A stretch of DNA of 43,352 bases from Bacteroidales bacterium (GCA_027064095.1 JAMOQI010000043.1:1-43352), one strand, 5' to 3'; positions 26,388-35,008 are shown, counted from the first letter of the stretch. The notes: generated by a model not told the origin, from the sequence alone. Program-made: numbers and translations.

Positions 26388-27674
26388 ATGAAGGATATTA
26401 GTATAGCAAAGCTGCATAGGTTGTTTTTAAGCAGTTCGGGAGTATGTATTGATACCAGAAAGGTTCAGTATGGTGATATTTTCTTTTGTCTAAAGGGCAA
26501 GCATTTTAATGCTAATGAATTTGCTAAAAAAGCACTTGAGAATGGTGCTATTTATGCTGTTATCGATGAGGAAGAATATTATATTGATGATAGAACAATA
26601 TTGGTACATAATGTTTTAGAATATTTACAACAATTAGCGGCATTTCATCGTCGACAGTTTAATATTCCATTTGTAGGTATCACAGGAACTAATGGAAAAA
26701 CAACGACAAAAGAATTGGTAAATGCAGTACTTTCAAAAGGATTTAAAACACATGCCACAAAAGGAAATTTCAACAATCATATAGGTGTTCCATTAACATT
26801 GTTGGCTTTACCTAAAGATACTGAAATTGCCATAATAGAAATGGGGGCAAACCATATTGGTGAGATTGAAGAACTTTGTAAGATTGCAGATCCTAATTAT
26901 GGTATTATAACTTCTATAGGAAAGGCTCATTTAGAAGGTTTTGGCAGTATTGAGGGAGTAGTAAGGACTAAAATCGAATTGTATAAATCAGTAGGACAAA
27001 GTGCAGGAACCGTATTCGTAAATTCAGATGATGATCGGCTTATGAAATTATCTGAAGGAATTGAAAGAATAACATATGGTAGAAGGTTCGATGCTGATAT
27101 TAATTTTGAAGAGAATAAGGGTTCTACTTTTGCGAGTTTAAAATGGAGTGGACATGAAATTAATTCTCAACTTGTTGGTAGTTACAATGTTGATAATATG
27201 GCTGCGGCTATTGCAATAGGAGATTATTTTCAGATTAAATCACTACAAATTGCTCAGGCATTAAGAGAATATACTCCTGAAAATAAGCGTTCACAATGGT
27301 TAAAAACTGATAAAAATGAAATAGTTTTAGATGCATATAATGCAAACCCAAGTAGTATGTCTGTGTCTCTGGAGAGTTTTATGTCAATTAACCATCCAAA
27401 TAAATGGATAATTCTTGGTGATATGCTTGAGTTGGGAGAGGAAAGTAGGGAAGAGCATAAAAGAATACTGAATTATTTGAATAGTTTTAAGAAGGAGCAG
27501 GTGGTCTTAGTAGGACCTGAGTTCATCATGAGCGATAATGAAAATAAATATAATTCCTTTGAAACTACTAAGATAGCTAAAGAATATATTGTTGCAAATC
27601 CTATCTCTGATGCTCTAATTCTTATTAAAGGTTCCAGAGGAATTGCTTTGGAGGAATTATTAGAGTATCTATAA
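26388..27674 (+). CDS. murF: UDP-N-acetylmuramoyl-tripeptide--D-alanyl-D-alanine ligase
   Basis: Adds D-Ala-D-Ala to the UDP-MurNAc-tripeptide, the last cytosolic step of peptidoglycan precursor synthesis. The 428-residue protein has the Mur ligase layout. The N-terminal domain binds the UDP substrate (SSGVCIDTRKVQYGDIFF). The central ATPase has the P-loop GITGTNGKTTTKE, then EMGANHIGEI and the SIGKAHLEGFGS segment. The C-terminal domain contains LDAYNANPSSM and LGDMLELG, both typical of MurF. It starts a three-gene unit; its stop TAA shares one base with the ATG of anmK, so translation is probably coupled. It is not in a dcw-type division cluster. Confidence 0.96.
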   Translation: MKDISIAKLHRLFLSSSGVCIDTRKVQYGDIFFCLKGKHFNANEFAKKALENGAIYAVIDEEEYYIDDRTILVHNVLEYLQQLAAFHRRQFNIPFVGITGTNGKTTTKELVNAVLSKGFKTHATKGNFNNHIGVPLTLLALPKDTEIAIIEMGANHIGEIEELCKIADPNYGIITSIGKAHLEGFGSIEGVVRTKIELYKSVGQSAGTVFVNSDDDRLMKLSEGIERITYGRRFDADINFEENKGSTFASLKWSGHEINSQLVGSYNVDNMAAAIAIGDYFQIKSLQIAQALREYTPENKRSQWLKTDKNEIVLDAYNANPSSMSVSLESFMSINHPNKWIILGDMLELGEESREEHKRILNYLNSFKKEQVVLVGPEFIMSDNENKYNSFETTKIAKEYIVANPISDALILIKGSRGIALEELLEYL

Positions 27675-28750
27675 TGGCAAAATATAAAACCATAGGGATT
27701 ATGTCTGGCACTTCTCTCGATGGTGTTGATTTGGCTTACTGTTTTTTTGATAAGAAACATGGGGTGTGGGAATTTGAAATTGTAAAAGCAATTACCATTC
27801 CTTATAGTAATGAATGGAAATCTAAATTAAGAAATGCTAATAACCTTTCATCTGCCGATTTGGTAAGATTGGATATAAAATTTGGGCATTATCTGGGTAA
27901 ATTGTGCCAAACATGGATAAGGCGTCAGCAGTTAGATCCTAATCTTGTAGCATCTCATGGACATACTGTTTTTCATCAGCCGGAAAGTGGGTTTACTTTG
28001 CAAATAGGAAATGGTGCAGCAATTGCGTCGCAACTAGTAAACTGTGATTTAGTTTTTGATTTTAGAACCCAAGATGTTTCTATGGGAGGGCAGGGAGCCC
28101 CTCTTGTGCCAATAGGTGATAAATTACTTTTTGGCGAATATGCTGTTTGCTTAAATCTTGGAGGAATAGCGAATATCAGCTTTGAGAATGATGGTAGAAG
28201 AATAGCGGGAGATATAGCTTTTTGTAATATGCCATTAAACTATCTGGCAAATATGTTGGGTAAAGAATTTGATAATAATGGGGAAATTGCTAGTAGTGGT
28301 AATATTAATAAGGAATTATTGTTGCAATTAAATAATTGGGATTATGTAAATTATAAATTTCCAAAATCTCTAGGTAGAGAGGAGTTTGAAAATCGCTTTG
28401 AATCAATTATTAATAATTCAAAACTGGCAGTTGAAGACCAAATGCGAACATGGATAGATTATATTAGTTCGCAAATAGCAAATGAAATTAATAAAATTGA
28501 AGGAAAAGTGTTGGTAACGGGAGGAGGTGCTATGAATATATTCTTGATAGAAGAATTGAAAAGAAAAGTTAATAATGAATTAATTATTCCGGATATTTCT
28601 TTAATTGAATTTAAGGAAGCTCTTATTTTTGCATTTTTAGGAACTTTGAGAATGGAAAATGAGGTTAATATATTGGCTTCGGTTACTGGTGCAAGTAGGG
28701 ACCATTCGTCGGGAAGTATAATTTTTAATAGAAATAGAAATAATTTATGA
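27674..28750 (+). CDS. anmK: Anhydro-N-acetylmuramic acid kinase
   Basis: Opens and phosphorylates 1,6-anhydro-MurNAc from wall turnover to MurNAc-6-phosphate. Signatures of the AnmK family (ASKHA fold) are GIMSGTSLDGVDLAYC at the N-terminus, SHGHTVFHQPE, the active-site DFRTQDVSMGGQGAPLVP, NLGGIANIS and the late VTGGGAMN. The 358-residue length is normal. It overlaps murF by one base and the HD gene by four (ATGA). This pairs a wall-recycling enzyme directly with a precursor-synthesis enzyme. Nothing suggests a separate promoter. Confidence 0.96.
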   Translation: MAKYKTIGIMSGTSLDGVDLAYCFFDKKHGVWEFEIVKAITIPYSNEWKSKLRNANNLSSADLVRLDIKFGHYLGKLCQTWIRRQQLDPNLVASHGHTVFHQPESGFTLQIGNGAAIASQLVNCDLVFDFRTQDVSMGGQGAPLVPIGDKLLFGEYAVCLNLGGIANISFENDGRRIAGDIAFCNMPLNYLANMLGKEFDNNGEIASSGNINKELLLQLNNWDYVNYKFPKSLGREEFENRFESIINNSKLAVEDQMRTWIDYISSQIANEINKIEGKVLVTGGGAMNIFLIEELKRKVNNELIIPDISLIEFKEALIFAFLGTLRMENEVNILASVTGASRDHSSGSIIFNRNRNNL

Positions 28751-29406
28751 TAGAACAAGAAATAATAAAATCAACAGAGCAATATTTGATTGAACAGTTT
28801 AGTGGAGAGTCAACGGGGCATGACTGGTATCATATCCGTAGAGTGTGGCGATTGTCAAAATCTATTGCTGAAAAGGAAGGTGATATGGATATGTTTGTTG
28901 TAGAAATGGGAGCGTTGTTACACGATATTGCCGACCATAAATTTTATGATGGTGATGATAAAATTGGCCCTATTAAAGCAAGAGAATATCTTTCTAAATT
29001 TGAAATTGAAGATGCCAGGCTTGAAAAAATTATTGATATTGTTAAGGAAATTAGCTTTAAGGGAATGGGAGTTCCAACAAAGATGAGTAGTAGGGAAGGT
29101 GAAGTAGTGCAAGATGCAGATAGATTGGATGCTATGGGAGCAATAGGTGTTGCAAGGACTTTTGCTTATGGAGGTTCTAAAGGAAGAACAATATATGACC
29201 CAATGGTGAAGCCGGTGTGTCACACATCTTTTGCAGCATATAAAATGAGTACTGCTCCTACAATAAATCACTTTTATGAAAAACTTCTTGGATTAAAAGA
29301 TAGGCTAAATACGGATACAGGGAAAATAGAAGGAGAAAGGCGGCATTTATTTATGGAGGAATTCTTGAAAAATTTTTATCAAGATTGGGATGCAATTGTA
29401 AGATAA
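28747..29406 (+). CDS. HD-domain phosphohydrolase (YedJ-like)
   Basis: A 219-residue cytosolic HD-superfamily hydrolase. Metal ligands are in HDWYHIRRVW (first His), the namesake ALLHDIADHKF (His-Asp) and QDADRLDAMGAIG (final Asp). The run ARTFAYGGSKGR and SPTINHFYEKLL-like TAPTINHFYEKLLGLKDR are typical of the YedJ group. Natural substrates of that group are not settled to my knowledge; small phosphorylated or nucleotide compounds are likely. The start ATG overlaps the anmK stop (ATGA), showing tight coupling, and suggests a role beside wall recycling, perhaps in removing a by-product. That last point is inference. Confidence 0.9.
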   Translation: MIEQEIIKSTEQYLIEQFSGESTGHDWYHIRRVWRLSKSIAEKEGDMDMFVVEMGALLHDIADHKFYDGDDKIGPIKAREYLSKFEIEDARLEKIIDIVKEISFKGMGVPTKMSSREGEVVQDADRLDAMGAIGVARTFAYGGSKGRTIYDPMVKPVCHTSFAAYKMSTAPTINHFYEKLLGLKDRLNTDTGKIEGERRHLFMEEFLKNFYQDWDAIVR

Positions 29407-29439
29407 TGTAAGTTGAATTTATGTATTATATTTTTTTGT

Positions 29440-29447
29440 TATTTTTG
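29440..29447 (+). promoter_or_regulatory. Candidate -7 box of the small beta-barrel gene
   Basis: TATTTTTG matches TAnnTTTG and lies 39 bases before the ATG. TTG at 29413-29415 is 24 bases upstream, slightly long. Confidence 0.45.
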
Positions 29448-29486
29448 CCTTATAATCATTAATTATTAGAAAATATTTTATTACTT

Positions 29487-30053
29487 ATGAAGAAATTTAA
29501 ATTAAGTGTATTATTCATTGCACTAATTGGCATTACATTTAGTGCACAGGCTCAAGATAAAATTGGTATTAGAGGTGGGTTTCAATCTGGAAACTTTTAT
29601 GACTCAGGCTCTCTATTTGATAAAAACTTAAACACTTTTTATGTTGGTGTTTTCAAAGAATTTAAAATAGTTCCTCTTGTAAAGTTTAATGCCGGTATTG
29701 ATTTCAATCAAAATGGATCTATTAATGATTCTATGTCAATAAAGTTGAGCTATATTAGTATTCCTTTAAATGCTAAAATTAAATTAGGACCAATATATGG
29801 AGTTGTTGGTGCTGCCCCTTCTTTTAAAGTGGCTGAGAAATGGGAATTAAATGAAAGCAAAATTGATATTGATAAATATAAGTCTAACTTTTTTGATGTA
29901 CCTGTTTTTATTGGGTTAGGTTTTAAGGTTGCGATTATTTCAATAGAAGCTAGATATTATATTGGAACTATGAGTGTTAACGATAATACAATATCTGGTT
30001 TGAAGGATTTTAAAAGTCAATATTTACAATTAGGTTTAGCTCTTTCTATATAA
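29487..30053 (+). CDS. Small outer-membrane beta-barrel protein
   Basis: A 188-residue exported protein with signal peptide (MKKFKLSVLFIALIGITFSAQAQ). The mature part is a series of alternating hydrophobic strands with Gly/aromatic ends (IGIRGGFQSGNFY, YIGTMSVND) and a last strand ending in LQLGLALSI. This is typical of the eight-stranded PF13568-like barrels common in Bacteroidota. No catalytic residues are evident, and the function of such small barrels is mostly unknown. It is monocistronic, between its own -7 box and a repeat fragment. Confidence 0.82.
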   Translation: MKKFKLSVLFIALIGITFSAQAQDKIGIRGGFQSGNFYDSGSLFDKNLNTFYVGVFKEFKIVPLVKFNAGIDFNQNGSINDSMSIKLSYISIPLNAKIKLGPIYGVVGAAPSFKVAEKWELNESKIDIDKYKSNFFDVPVFIGLGFKVAIISIEARYYIGTMSVNDNTISGLKDFKSQYLQLGLALSI

Positions 30054-30186
30054 AAAGGATAAAGTATTTCTATAAAACTTATTTTGTAATTGTAGTTGAA
30101 AGCTACAAATATTCTATTTTATAATAGTTTATTTGTGGTTTTTTTTTGGCTGTACAATAAAGTGGTCCCGCTAAATAGGACAGCTT

Positions 30187-30208
30187 TTGTATGAATAATG
30201 CGGGTTAA
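30187..30208. repeat. Dispersed hairpin repeat, truncated copy C
   Basis: TTGTATGAATAA followed by TGCGGGTTAA reproduces the right arm and right end of copies A and B. The left arm and the other 85 or so bases are missing. It sits downstream of the small beta-barrel gene. Confidence 0.6.
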
Positions 30209-30396
30209 TTATAAAAATAGAAATTTTAATTGTTTCCTACTTATATAAGACAAAATGACTGATAAGGCGTTACTGTAACGACATTATGGCATATAAAATC
30301 TGCAATAATGGAATATATCTCCAAATGGTATAAAAATTGAAAAGTCAATTTCGAGTTTAATTAAGGAAAATAGAATTAATGTTTAACTAAAAATAT

Positions 30397-30401
30397 AGGA
30401 G
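30397..30401 (+). promoter_or_regulatory. Unusual Shine-Dalgarno sequence of the Hsp20 gene
   Basis: AGGAG with an 8-base spacer before the ATG at 30410. Most other genes here lack any such motif, as is usual in Bacteroidota, so it stands out and supports this start. Confidence 0.6.
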
Positions 30402-30409
30402 ATTAAATT

Positions 30410-30835
30410 ATGTTAGTAGTAAAGAAAAACCAACAGCCAACAATTAGCGATTTTGTAAATCAATTTTTCAATAATGATTACTTAAATCAAGTAGAAGAAA
30501 GCTTTAACGTATTGCGTCCAAAAGCAAATATCAAGGAAACAGAAAAGTCATATGTGATTGAAATGTTGGTTCCTGGATTTAGCAAGAAAGATTTTGCAAT
30601 AGAAGTTGAAAATGATAGTTTAAAAGTAAGTGCTAAGATTGGTAAGAAAGAAAAAGATACAGTAGATAACTATATTCACGAAGAGTTCTCTAAAATGAAT
30701 ATTGAAAGGAACTTTTCTCTAAGCAATAATGTTGATACTAAAAAAATATCGGCTTCATATACTAATGGAATTTTAAATATTACAGTTCCTAAGAAAGAAG
30801 AAACTATCATTAAGAAAATGATAGAGATTAAATAA
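30410..30835 (+). CDS. Small heat-shock protein, Hsp20/alpha-crystallin family
   Basis: A 141-residue ATP-independent chaperone that holds unfolding proteins. The alpha-crystallin domain (about residues 38-128) shows KANIKETEKSYVIEMLVPGFSKKDF, the EEFSKMNIERNFSLSNNVD segment and the GILNITVPK motif closing the domain. The short C-terminal tail (TIIKKMIEIK) carries an I-x-I-like anchor (IEI). The length is typical. It is monocistronic, with a good Shine-Dalgarno sequence and a palindrome-bearing upstream region; no CIRCE element is seen. Confidence 0.95.
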   Translation: MLVVKKNQQPTISDFVNQFFNNDYLNQVEESFNVLRPKANIKETEKSYVIEMLVPGFSKKDFAIEVENDSLKVSAKIGKKEKDTVDNYIHEEFSKMNIERNFSLSNNVDTKKISASYTNGILNITVPKKEETIIKKMIEIK

Positions 30836-30857
30836 AAGGTGTTAGATTATAAAATGG

Positions 30858-30893
30858 AAAGCTATCCGTGATAATGGATAGCTTTTGGTTTTT
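30858..30893 (+). terminator. Terminator after Hsp20
   Basis: Stem AAAGCTATCC / GGATAGCTTT with an 8-base loop, followed by TGGTTTTTT. Confidence 0.88.
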
Positions 30894-30903
30894 TGTAAAA
30901 TGC

Positions 30904-30939
30904 AAAAAGGGTGAATCAACATTATTGAATCACCCTTTT
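30904..30939 (-). terminator. Terminator after the papain-like peptidase gene
   Basis: Stem AAAAGGGTGA / TCACCCTTTT, extended by four pairs past one mismatch. Read on the minus strand it starts seven bases after the peptidase stop codon and ends in TTTTTGCA. Confidence 0.82.
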
Positions 30940-30945
30940 ATTATT

Positions 30946-32196
30946 TTATTTGAATTTTTTAATATACTTCTTTAAAGCATCTTTATGAACAAGAAAATCC
31001 ATCATTTTAAGTTTTACATAGTCCTCACTAAAGAAATAATACCCAAACTCTTTGCTATTAACATCGATATTTCTGGATCCTGAACTAGAGTCCTTAATAA
31101 GATACCACATTTTGTCATTTTTATCTTTCATATAGCCAACCATATGCATTCCATGGTCGTCCGTAGTTGTTTTGTTTGAGAATCTAAACTGGCGTGCAGC
31201 ATCATTTATATAAGCTGATGGAATATCAAAATCAGGAATTAATGCAACATTTGTTTCACGAGAAAATCCAGCTTCAGAAACATCACCACCAATAGCTACT
31301 GTGTAACCGTTTTCAATTGCATAGTTTAATACTGCCATAAAATCATCCAGAGGCATATTATAATAATCTTTATTATGCCACCAATTATCTGTTACTTCAT
31401 ATTCAACTTGTTTCCAGTATGGTTGTTGCATATAACTCAATACATCTACATAGTCATTCATGTTTAATTGTAAGTAATTCTTCAAAAATGATTTTGGTGT
31501 ATATTCTGTCCCTTTATAAGTGAACTTTGCAGGAGGAGTTCCCATATAATGATCCATTATTGATTTTATGGTAGCTATTACATCTTCTTCATTCCAAGCA
31601 TTAGTTGCTTTTATATTAGAGAGATAAGTTTTCATTTCTTTAGCCATTGCAGCATGAGAATAAAATTTTCTTCCATCCTTAAAACCATCAAATATTTCTC
31701 TTGGCATTGCTCCGTAATCTTTCATAATACGTGTAACGGCATTACTTTCTGAACCCTCGCTAAAAACTGTTGTTCCTCGTGAAGCAACATAGCCTTTTGC
31801 TTTTTCCACATATTCCCAATAAACTCCATACATTTCTGATAATTTTACTTCTTTTTTGTGAAGTCTGTATATCTCTGATTCAAAAAAAGATGTAGTTGAG
31901 AAATTCCAACAAGTACCTGTGTTTCCTTGAGATGTGGTTGGTTGATGCCAATATGTATGGTCTTTATAATCGGCTATTTTATTAGGAAGCTCCATTCCTG
32001 ATTGGTCCATCTGAAAACGCTTATCCTTTTTTGCTGCTTTTTTTACTTCTTTAATATGTCTAACATCTTTTAGGATAAAATTTTGATAATATCCAGGTTT
32101 ATACTCCTTAAAATTAGCTTTATCCTTAGATTGTCCAAAGCTTTGAATTGATGGTAATAAAGCTATTGCCATTAATGCTATAAATAGGTTCTTCAT
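30946..32196 (-). CDS. Secreted papain-like peptidase (C1 family, bleomycin-hydrolase-like)
   Basis: A 416-residue exported protein with signal peptide (ending SIQSFGQ). The papain fold is shown by the oxyanion Gln and catalytic Cys96 in SQGNTGTCWNFS, and by the catalytic His348 in DDHGMHMVGYM. The third position, where papain has Asn in N-S-W-G, reads WYLIKDSSSG, giving Asp369 and no following Trp. A large insert between Cys and His is as in C1B aminopeptidases/bleomycin hydrolases, and the protein ends with a basic tail. Likely a periplasmic or surface peptidase; activity with Asp in place of Asn is uncertain. It is monocistronic; minus-strand TAATTTTG at 32245-32238 may be its -7 box. Confidence 0.88.
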   Translation of the reverse strand: MKNLFIALMAIALLPSIQSFGQSKDKANFKEYKPGYYQNFILKDVRHIKEVKKAAKKDKRFQMDQSGMELPNKIADYKDHTYWHQPTTSQGNTGTCWNFSTTSFFESEIYRLHKKEVKLSEMYGVYWEYVEKAKGYVASRGTTVFSEGSESNAVTRIMKDYGAMPREIFDGFKDGRKFYSHAAMAKEMKTYLSNIKATNAWNEEDVIATIKSIMDHYMGTPPAKFTYKGTEYTPKSFLKNYLQLNMNDYVDVLSYMQQPYWKQVEYEVTDNWWHNKDYYNMPLDDFMAVLNYAIENGYTVAIGGDVSEAGFSRETNVALIPDFDIPSAYINDAARQFRFSNKTTTDDHGMHMVGYMKDKNDKMWYLIKDSSSGSRNIDVNSKEFGYYFFSEDYVKLKMMDFLVHKDALKKYIKKFK

Positions 32197-32331
32197 TTGT
32201 TAAAAGTTTATATTAGTTTGTTAAAAAATATTGACTTCAAAATTAATGCTTTTTATAATATAATATTGTATTATTATTTGTTTATCGCTCTAGTTATAGA
32301 TTATTTTTTATGTTTGAGGTTTGTATTTTAT

Positions 32332-32339
32332 TACATTTG
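32332..32339 (+). promoter_or_regulatory. Candidate -7 box of the antiporter gene
   Basis: TACATTTG matches TAnnTTTG, 44 bases before the chosen ATG. It falls inside a longer frame starting at 32321, which argues against that longer start. Confidence 0.5.
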
Positions 32340-32383
32340 TTAACTTTAAGATATTTGATAATGAAATTATTAATGATTTAATT

Positions 32384-33601
32384 ATGGATGCAATTTTTTA
32401 TAGTGGAATAATATTGTTTGCTGGATTTGTTTTTGGAGAATTAGTAAATTTAATAAAATTACCTAAGGTTACTGGATATATTTTAGCAGGTGTGCTATTA
32501 AATCCGGGATTAATAGATTTTATTCCAAAAGAAATGACTACTCATACGGATCTTATTACAGATGTCTCTCTTTCGTTTATAACGTTTTCAGTGGGGGGGA
32601 CATTGCTATATTCTAAAATAAAGAATCTAGGGAAAAGCATATTACTTATTACAATATTTGAAGCTGAATTTGCATTTGTGTTAGTATTAATAGGAATATT
32701 TTTATTATCTCCTTTGCTAGTTCATTTCACTTCTGCAACAAGCTTAACAGTTTATATACCGCTGGCTTTGTTTTTTGCAGCATTAGCTTCTCCAACAGAC
32801 CCTTCTTCCACTTTAGCGGTAATGCACCAATATAAAGCTAAAGGAAAAGTCTCTTCTACTATAATGGGAGTCGCAGCTTTTGATGATATTTTTGGATTAT
32901 TGAATTTTAGTATCGCTTTATCTGTAGCTCAAGTGATAGTTAGTGGTAAAAGCTTTGCGTTTGAATCTTCAATTCTTTCACCTCTTTACAAAATATTTGG
33001 GGCTTTAATACTAGGTGCTGTTATGGGTTTTGTGTTGAATAAACTTAGTGTATATGTAAAAAAGGAAACTGCTGGGAACCTTGTTGTTGTAATATTTGGT
33101 GTATTGTTAACATCCTTTGGATTAGCGCATTATATAGGTGTTGATGAGTTATTGACTACTATGACTGTTGGAATTATGGTTGTAAATTTTAACCCATATC
33201 AGGAAAGAATATTTGAAATTCTAACCGAAAATACGGAGGAGCTAATTTTTGTTTTATTTTTTACACTTAGTGGTTTGCAATTAGATTTTAATGTCCTTTT
33301 TGATTATTTACCATTGGCTTTAGTGTTTGTTGGACTTCGATTTATTGGTAAATTCTTTGGAACTAAATTTGGAGCAAATATTTCTAATGCTGATAAGAAA
33401 GTTAAGAAGTTTACTTTTGGAGGTCTCATTCCTCAGGGAGGTATTGTAATTGGACTTGCATTAATTGTTAAACAACATGCAGAATTTAGTCATATTGCAG
33501 ATATAATTATCAGTGTTATTATAGGTGCTACAATTATACATGAGTTTGTAGGTCCTATTTTAGCTAAATATAGTTTGAAAAAAGCTGGTGAGATAAATTG
33601 A
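32384..33601 (+). CDS. Cation/proton antiporter (CPA2-type Na+/H+ exchanger)
   Basis: About 405 residues with 11-13 hydrophobic segments, an inner-membrane exchanger of Na+ or K+ for protons. Family features are LPKVTGYILAGVLLNPG near the N-terminus, FSVGGTLL, the ASPTDPSSTLAV segment and the ion-binding pair in AAFDDIFGLLNFSIAL (the Asp-Asp of helix 5). FGGLIPQGGIVIGLAL near the end is also characteristic. ATG 32384 (MDAIFYSGII) is chosen over a TTG at 32321 because the added residues overlap the -7 box. No C-terminal TrkA-N/RCK regulatory domain is present. It is monocistronic. A 321-base A/T-rich gap follows, with no gene but with the next promoter. Confidence 0.92.
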   Translation: MDAIFYSGIILFAGFVFGELVNLIKLPKVTGYILAGVLLNPGLIDFIPKEMTTHTDLITDVSLSFITFSVGGTLLYSKIKNLGKSILLITIFEAEFAFVLVLIGIFLLSPLLVHFTSATSLTVYIPLALFFAALASPTDPSSTLAVMHQYKAKGKVSSTIMGVAAFDDIFGLLNFSIALSVAQVIVSGKSFAFESSILSPLYKIFGALILGAVMGFVLNKLSVYVKKETAGNLVVVIFGVLLTSFGLAHYIGVDELLTTMTVGIMVVNFNPYQERIFEILTENTEELIFVLFFTLSGLQLDFNVLFDYLPLALVFVGLRFIGKFFGTKFGANISNADKKVKKFTFGGLIPQGGIVIGLALIVKQHAEFSHIADIIISVIIGATIIHEFVGPILAKYSLKKAGEIN

Positions 33602-33861
33602 TTTTAATTATATTAATATGTCATTAGCTTAATAATATTGTCTCTTTATCATTTATTAAATTACATTAGTGCCCGATAAAAAATATACAAATAGAGGCAA
33701 ATCTCTTATTATTTTAAGGTTTTAGAATGGTGATTTTAATTTAACCTTGTTATTGAATTAATTGTCAATAATTTATATTTTTAAATTTTATCAAACAATA
33801 ATAATTTAATTATATACAAAAATCAAGATAGTATAATCAAAAAAAATAATAAGATTTTAAT

Positions 33862-33892
33862 TTGAAGACTAATAAGTTTTTATGTAAATTTG
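33862..33892 (+). promoter_or_regulatory. Promoter of the TPR/PorE-like operon
   Basis: TTG (33862-33864), 20 bases, TAAATTTG (33885-33892): both elements and spacing fit the Bacteroidota consensus; the ATG follows 30 bases downstream. The rest of the 33602-33922 gap is A/T-rich with no recognisable feature. Confidence 0.65.
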
Positions 33893-33922
33893 TTGATTAA
33901 ACTATAAATAAAATTGTTTACG

Positions 33923-35008
33923 ATGAATAAGACTCTATTTTTATTTTTAATATTATTTTTTGTTAGCGTGATAAGCTCACAAAGTCTTGTAGCTCAATCT
34001 TCCAATGTTCTTCAGGATACGATAAAAGTACTTACTAAAAAGGAGAAGCAGGAAGCCGAGAAAATGTATAACGAGGGTGTAATATTTTTTAAGAGTAATA
34101 AATATGATGCTGCCATATCAAAATTTAATCAGGCTATTGTAATCAGAGCAAAATTTCCGGAAGCTTTTTATAATATGGCATCAGCTAAGTTTGCGAAAGG
34201 TGATTTAGTATCTGCTATTCAGAGTTTTAATTATGCAATTACCTTAAATCCTACTGCTAAATATTATCTTGCCAGAGGTATAGCGGAGTATCAATATAAG
34301 GAATACCAAGGAGCTAAATCAGATTTCAATAAAGCAATAGAAAAAGACAGTGGTGAGTATCGTATTGATGCTTATTACTATATTGGATGTGTATATTTTG
34401 GACAAGAAAAATATGATGAAGCTATTGAAAACTACACCAAGGCAATTGAAATGGATGACAAATACACCTTTGCATATCATGATAGAGGAAGTGCCTACCG
34501 TATGAAGAATAAATATCAATTAGCACTCTCAGATTATAGAAAAGCAATACAGCTAAACCCAAATATGGCAATTGCTTTTAATAATATGGGTTCTGTAAAG
34601 AAGTTGCTAAAAGATTATCAAGGAGCTTTAATTGACTACTCTTCTGCAATTAGCTTAGATTCTAATAATGCAATAGCATATAACAATCGCGGAACTGTGT
34701 ATAAAGCATTAAATCAGACTGATAAAGCAATATATGATTTTTCAAAAGCCATCGCAATAAATCCTTCATATGCCATTGCTTATAGCAATAGAGCTAATCT
34801 GAAATTTAGTAATAAAGATTATGAAAATGCACTTAAAGATTATGATAGAGCTTTGGAACTTGATGCTAACTATGGTATAGGATATTTAAACAGAGGTATT
34901 TGTAAAGAAATGATGAGGGATGATGAAGGGGCTTGTAAAGATTGGTCAAAAGCAAATGCATTAGGAGTTAATTTGGCTGGTGATTATTTGAACGCACAAT
35001 GTAAATAG
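33923..35008 (+). CDS. Secreted tetratricopeptide repeat protein
   Basis: A 361-residue exported protein. The ATG at 33923 gives a clean signal peptide (MNKTLFLFLILFFVSVISSQ, cleaved after about SLVAQ); a TTG at 33914 is less likely. The mature part is almost wholly nine TPR units of about 34 residues with the W/LGY-A-F-A-P pattern (for example AIAYNNRGTVYKALNQ and DKAIYDFSKAIAINPS). They form a superhelical protein-binding surface, and the C-terminus ends NAQCK. It is first in an operon with two PorE-like proteins and should be their periplasmic partner or assembly scaffold; that is inference. The downstream start is 81 bases away with no terminator between. Confidence 0.92.
   Translation: MNKTLFLFLILFFVSVISSQSLVAQSSNVLQDTIKVLTKKEKQEAEKMYNEGVIFFKSNKYDAAISKFNQAIVIRAKFPEAFYNMASAKFAKGDLVSAIQSFNYAITLNPTAKYYLARGIAEYQYKEYQGAKSDFNKAIEKDSGEYRIDAYYYIGCVYFGQEKYDEAIENYTKAIEMDDKYTFAYHDRGSAYRMKNKYQLALSDYRKAIQLNPNMAIAFNNMGSVKKLLKDYQGALIDYSSAISLDSNNAIAYNNRGTVYKALNQTDKAIYDFSKAIAINPSYAIAYSNRANLKFSNKDYENALKDYDRALELDANYGIGYLNRGICKEMMRDDEGACKDWSKANALGVNLAGDYLNAQCK

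Larger units (their letters stand above)
30054..30409. other. Intergenic region with repeat fragment and Hsp20 leader
   Basis: This 356-base gap holds a small hairpin near 30090-30110 (TTGTAG / CTACAA), the right-end fragment of the dispersed repeat (30187-30208), a perfect CGTTAC-T-GTAACG palindrome (30268-30280) and a 7-bp hairpin AAATTGA-AAAG-TCAATTT (30334-30351). The last two lie in the upstream region of the heat-shock gene and could be operator or leader elements. No coding frame is supported. Confidence 0.5.

Noticed and set aside
30287-30303. Possible sigma-54 promoter (TGGCA ... TGC) before Hsp20
   Set aside because: The GG and GC elements are two bases too far apart for a sigma-54 promoter.
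30258-30409. CIRCE (HrcA) element upstream of Hsp20
   Set aside because: No TTAGCACTC-N9-GAGTGCTAA-like sequence is present; the palindrome seen is different.
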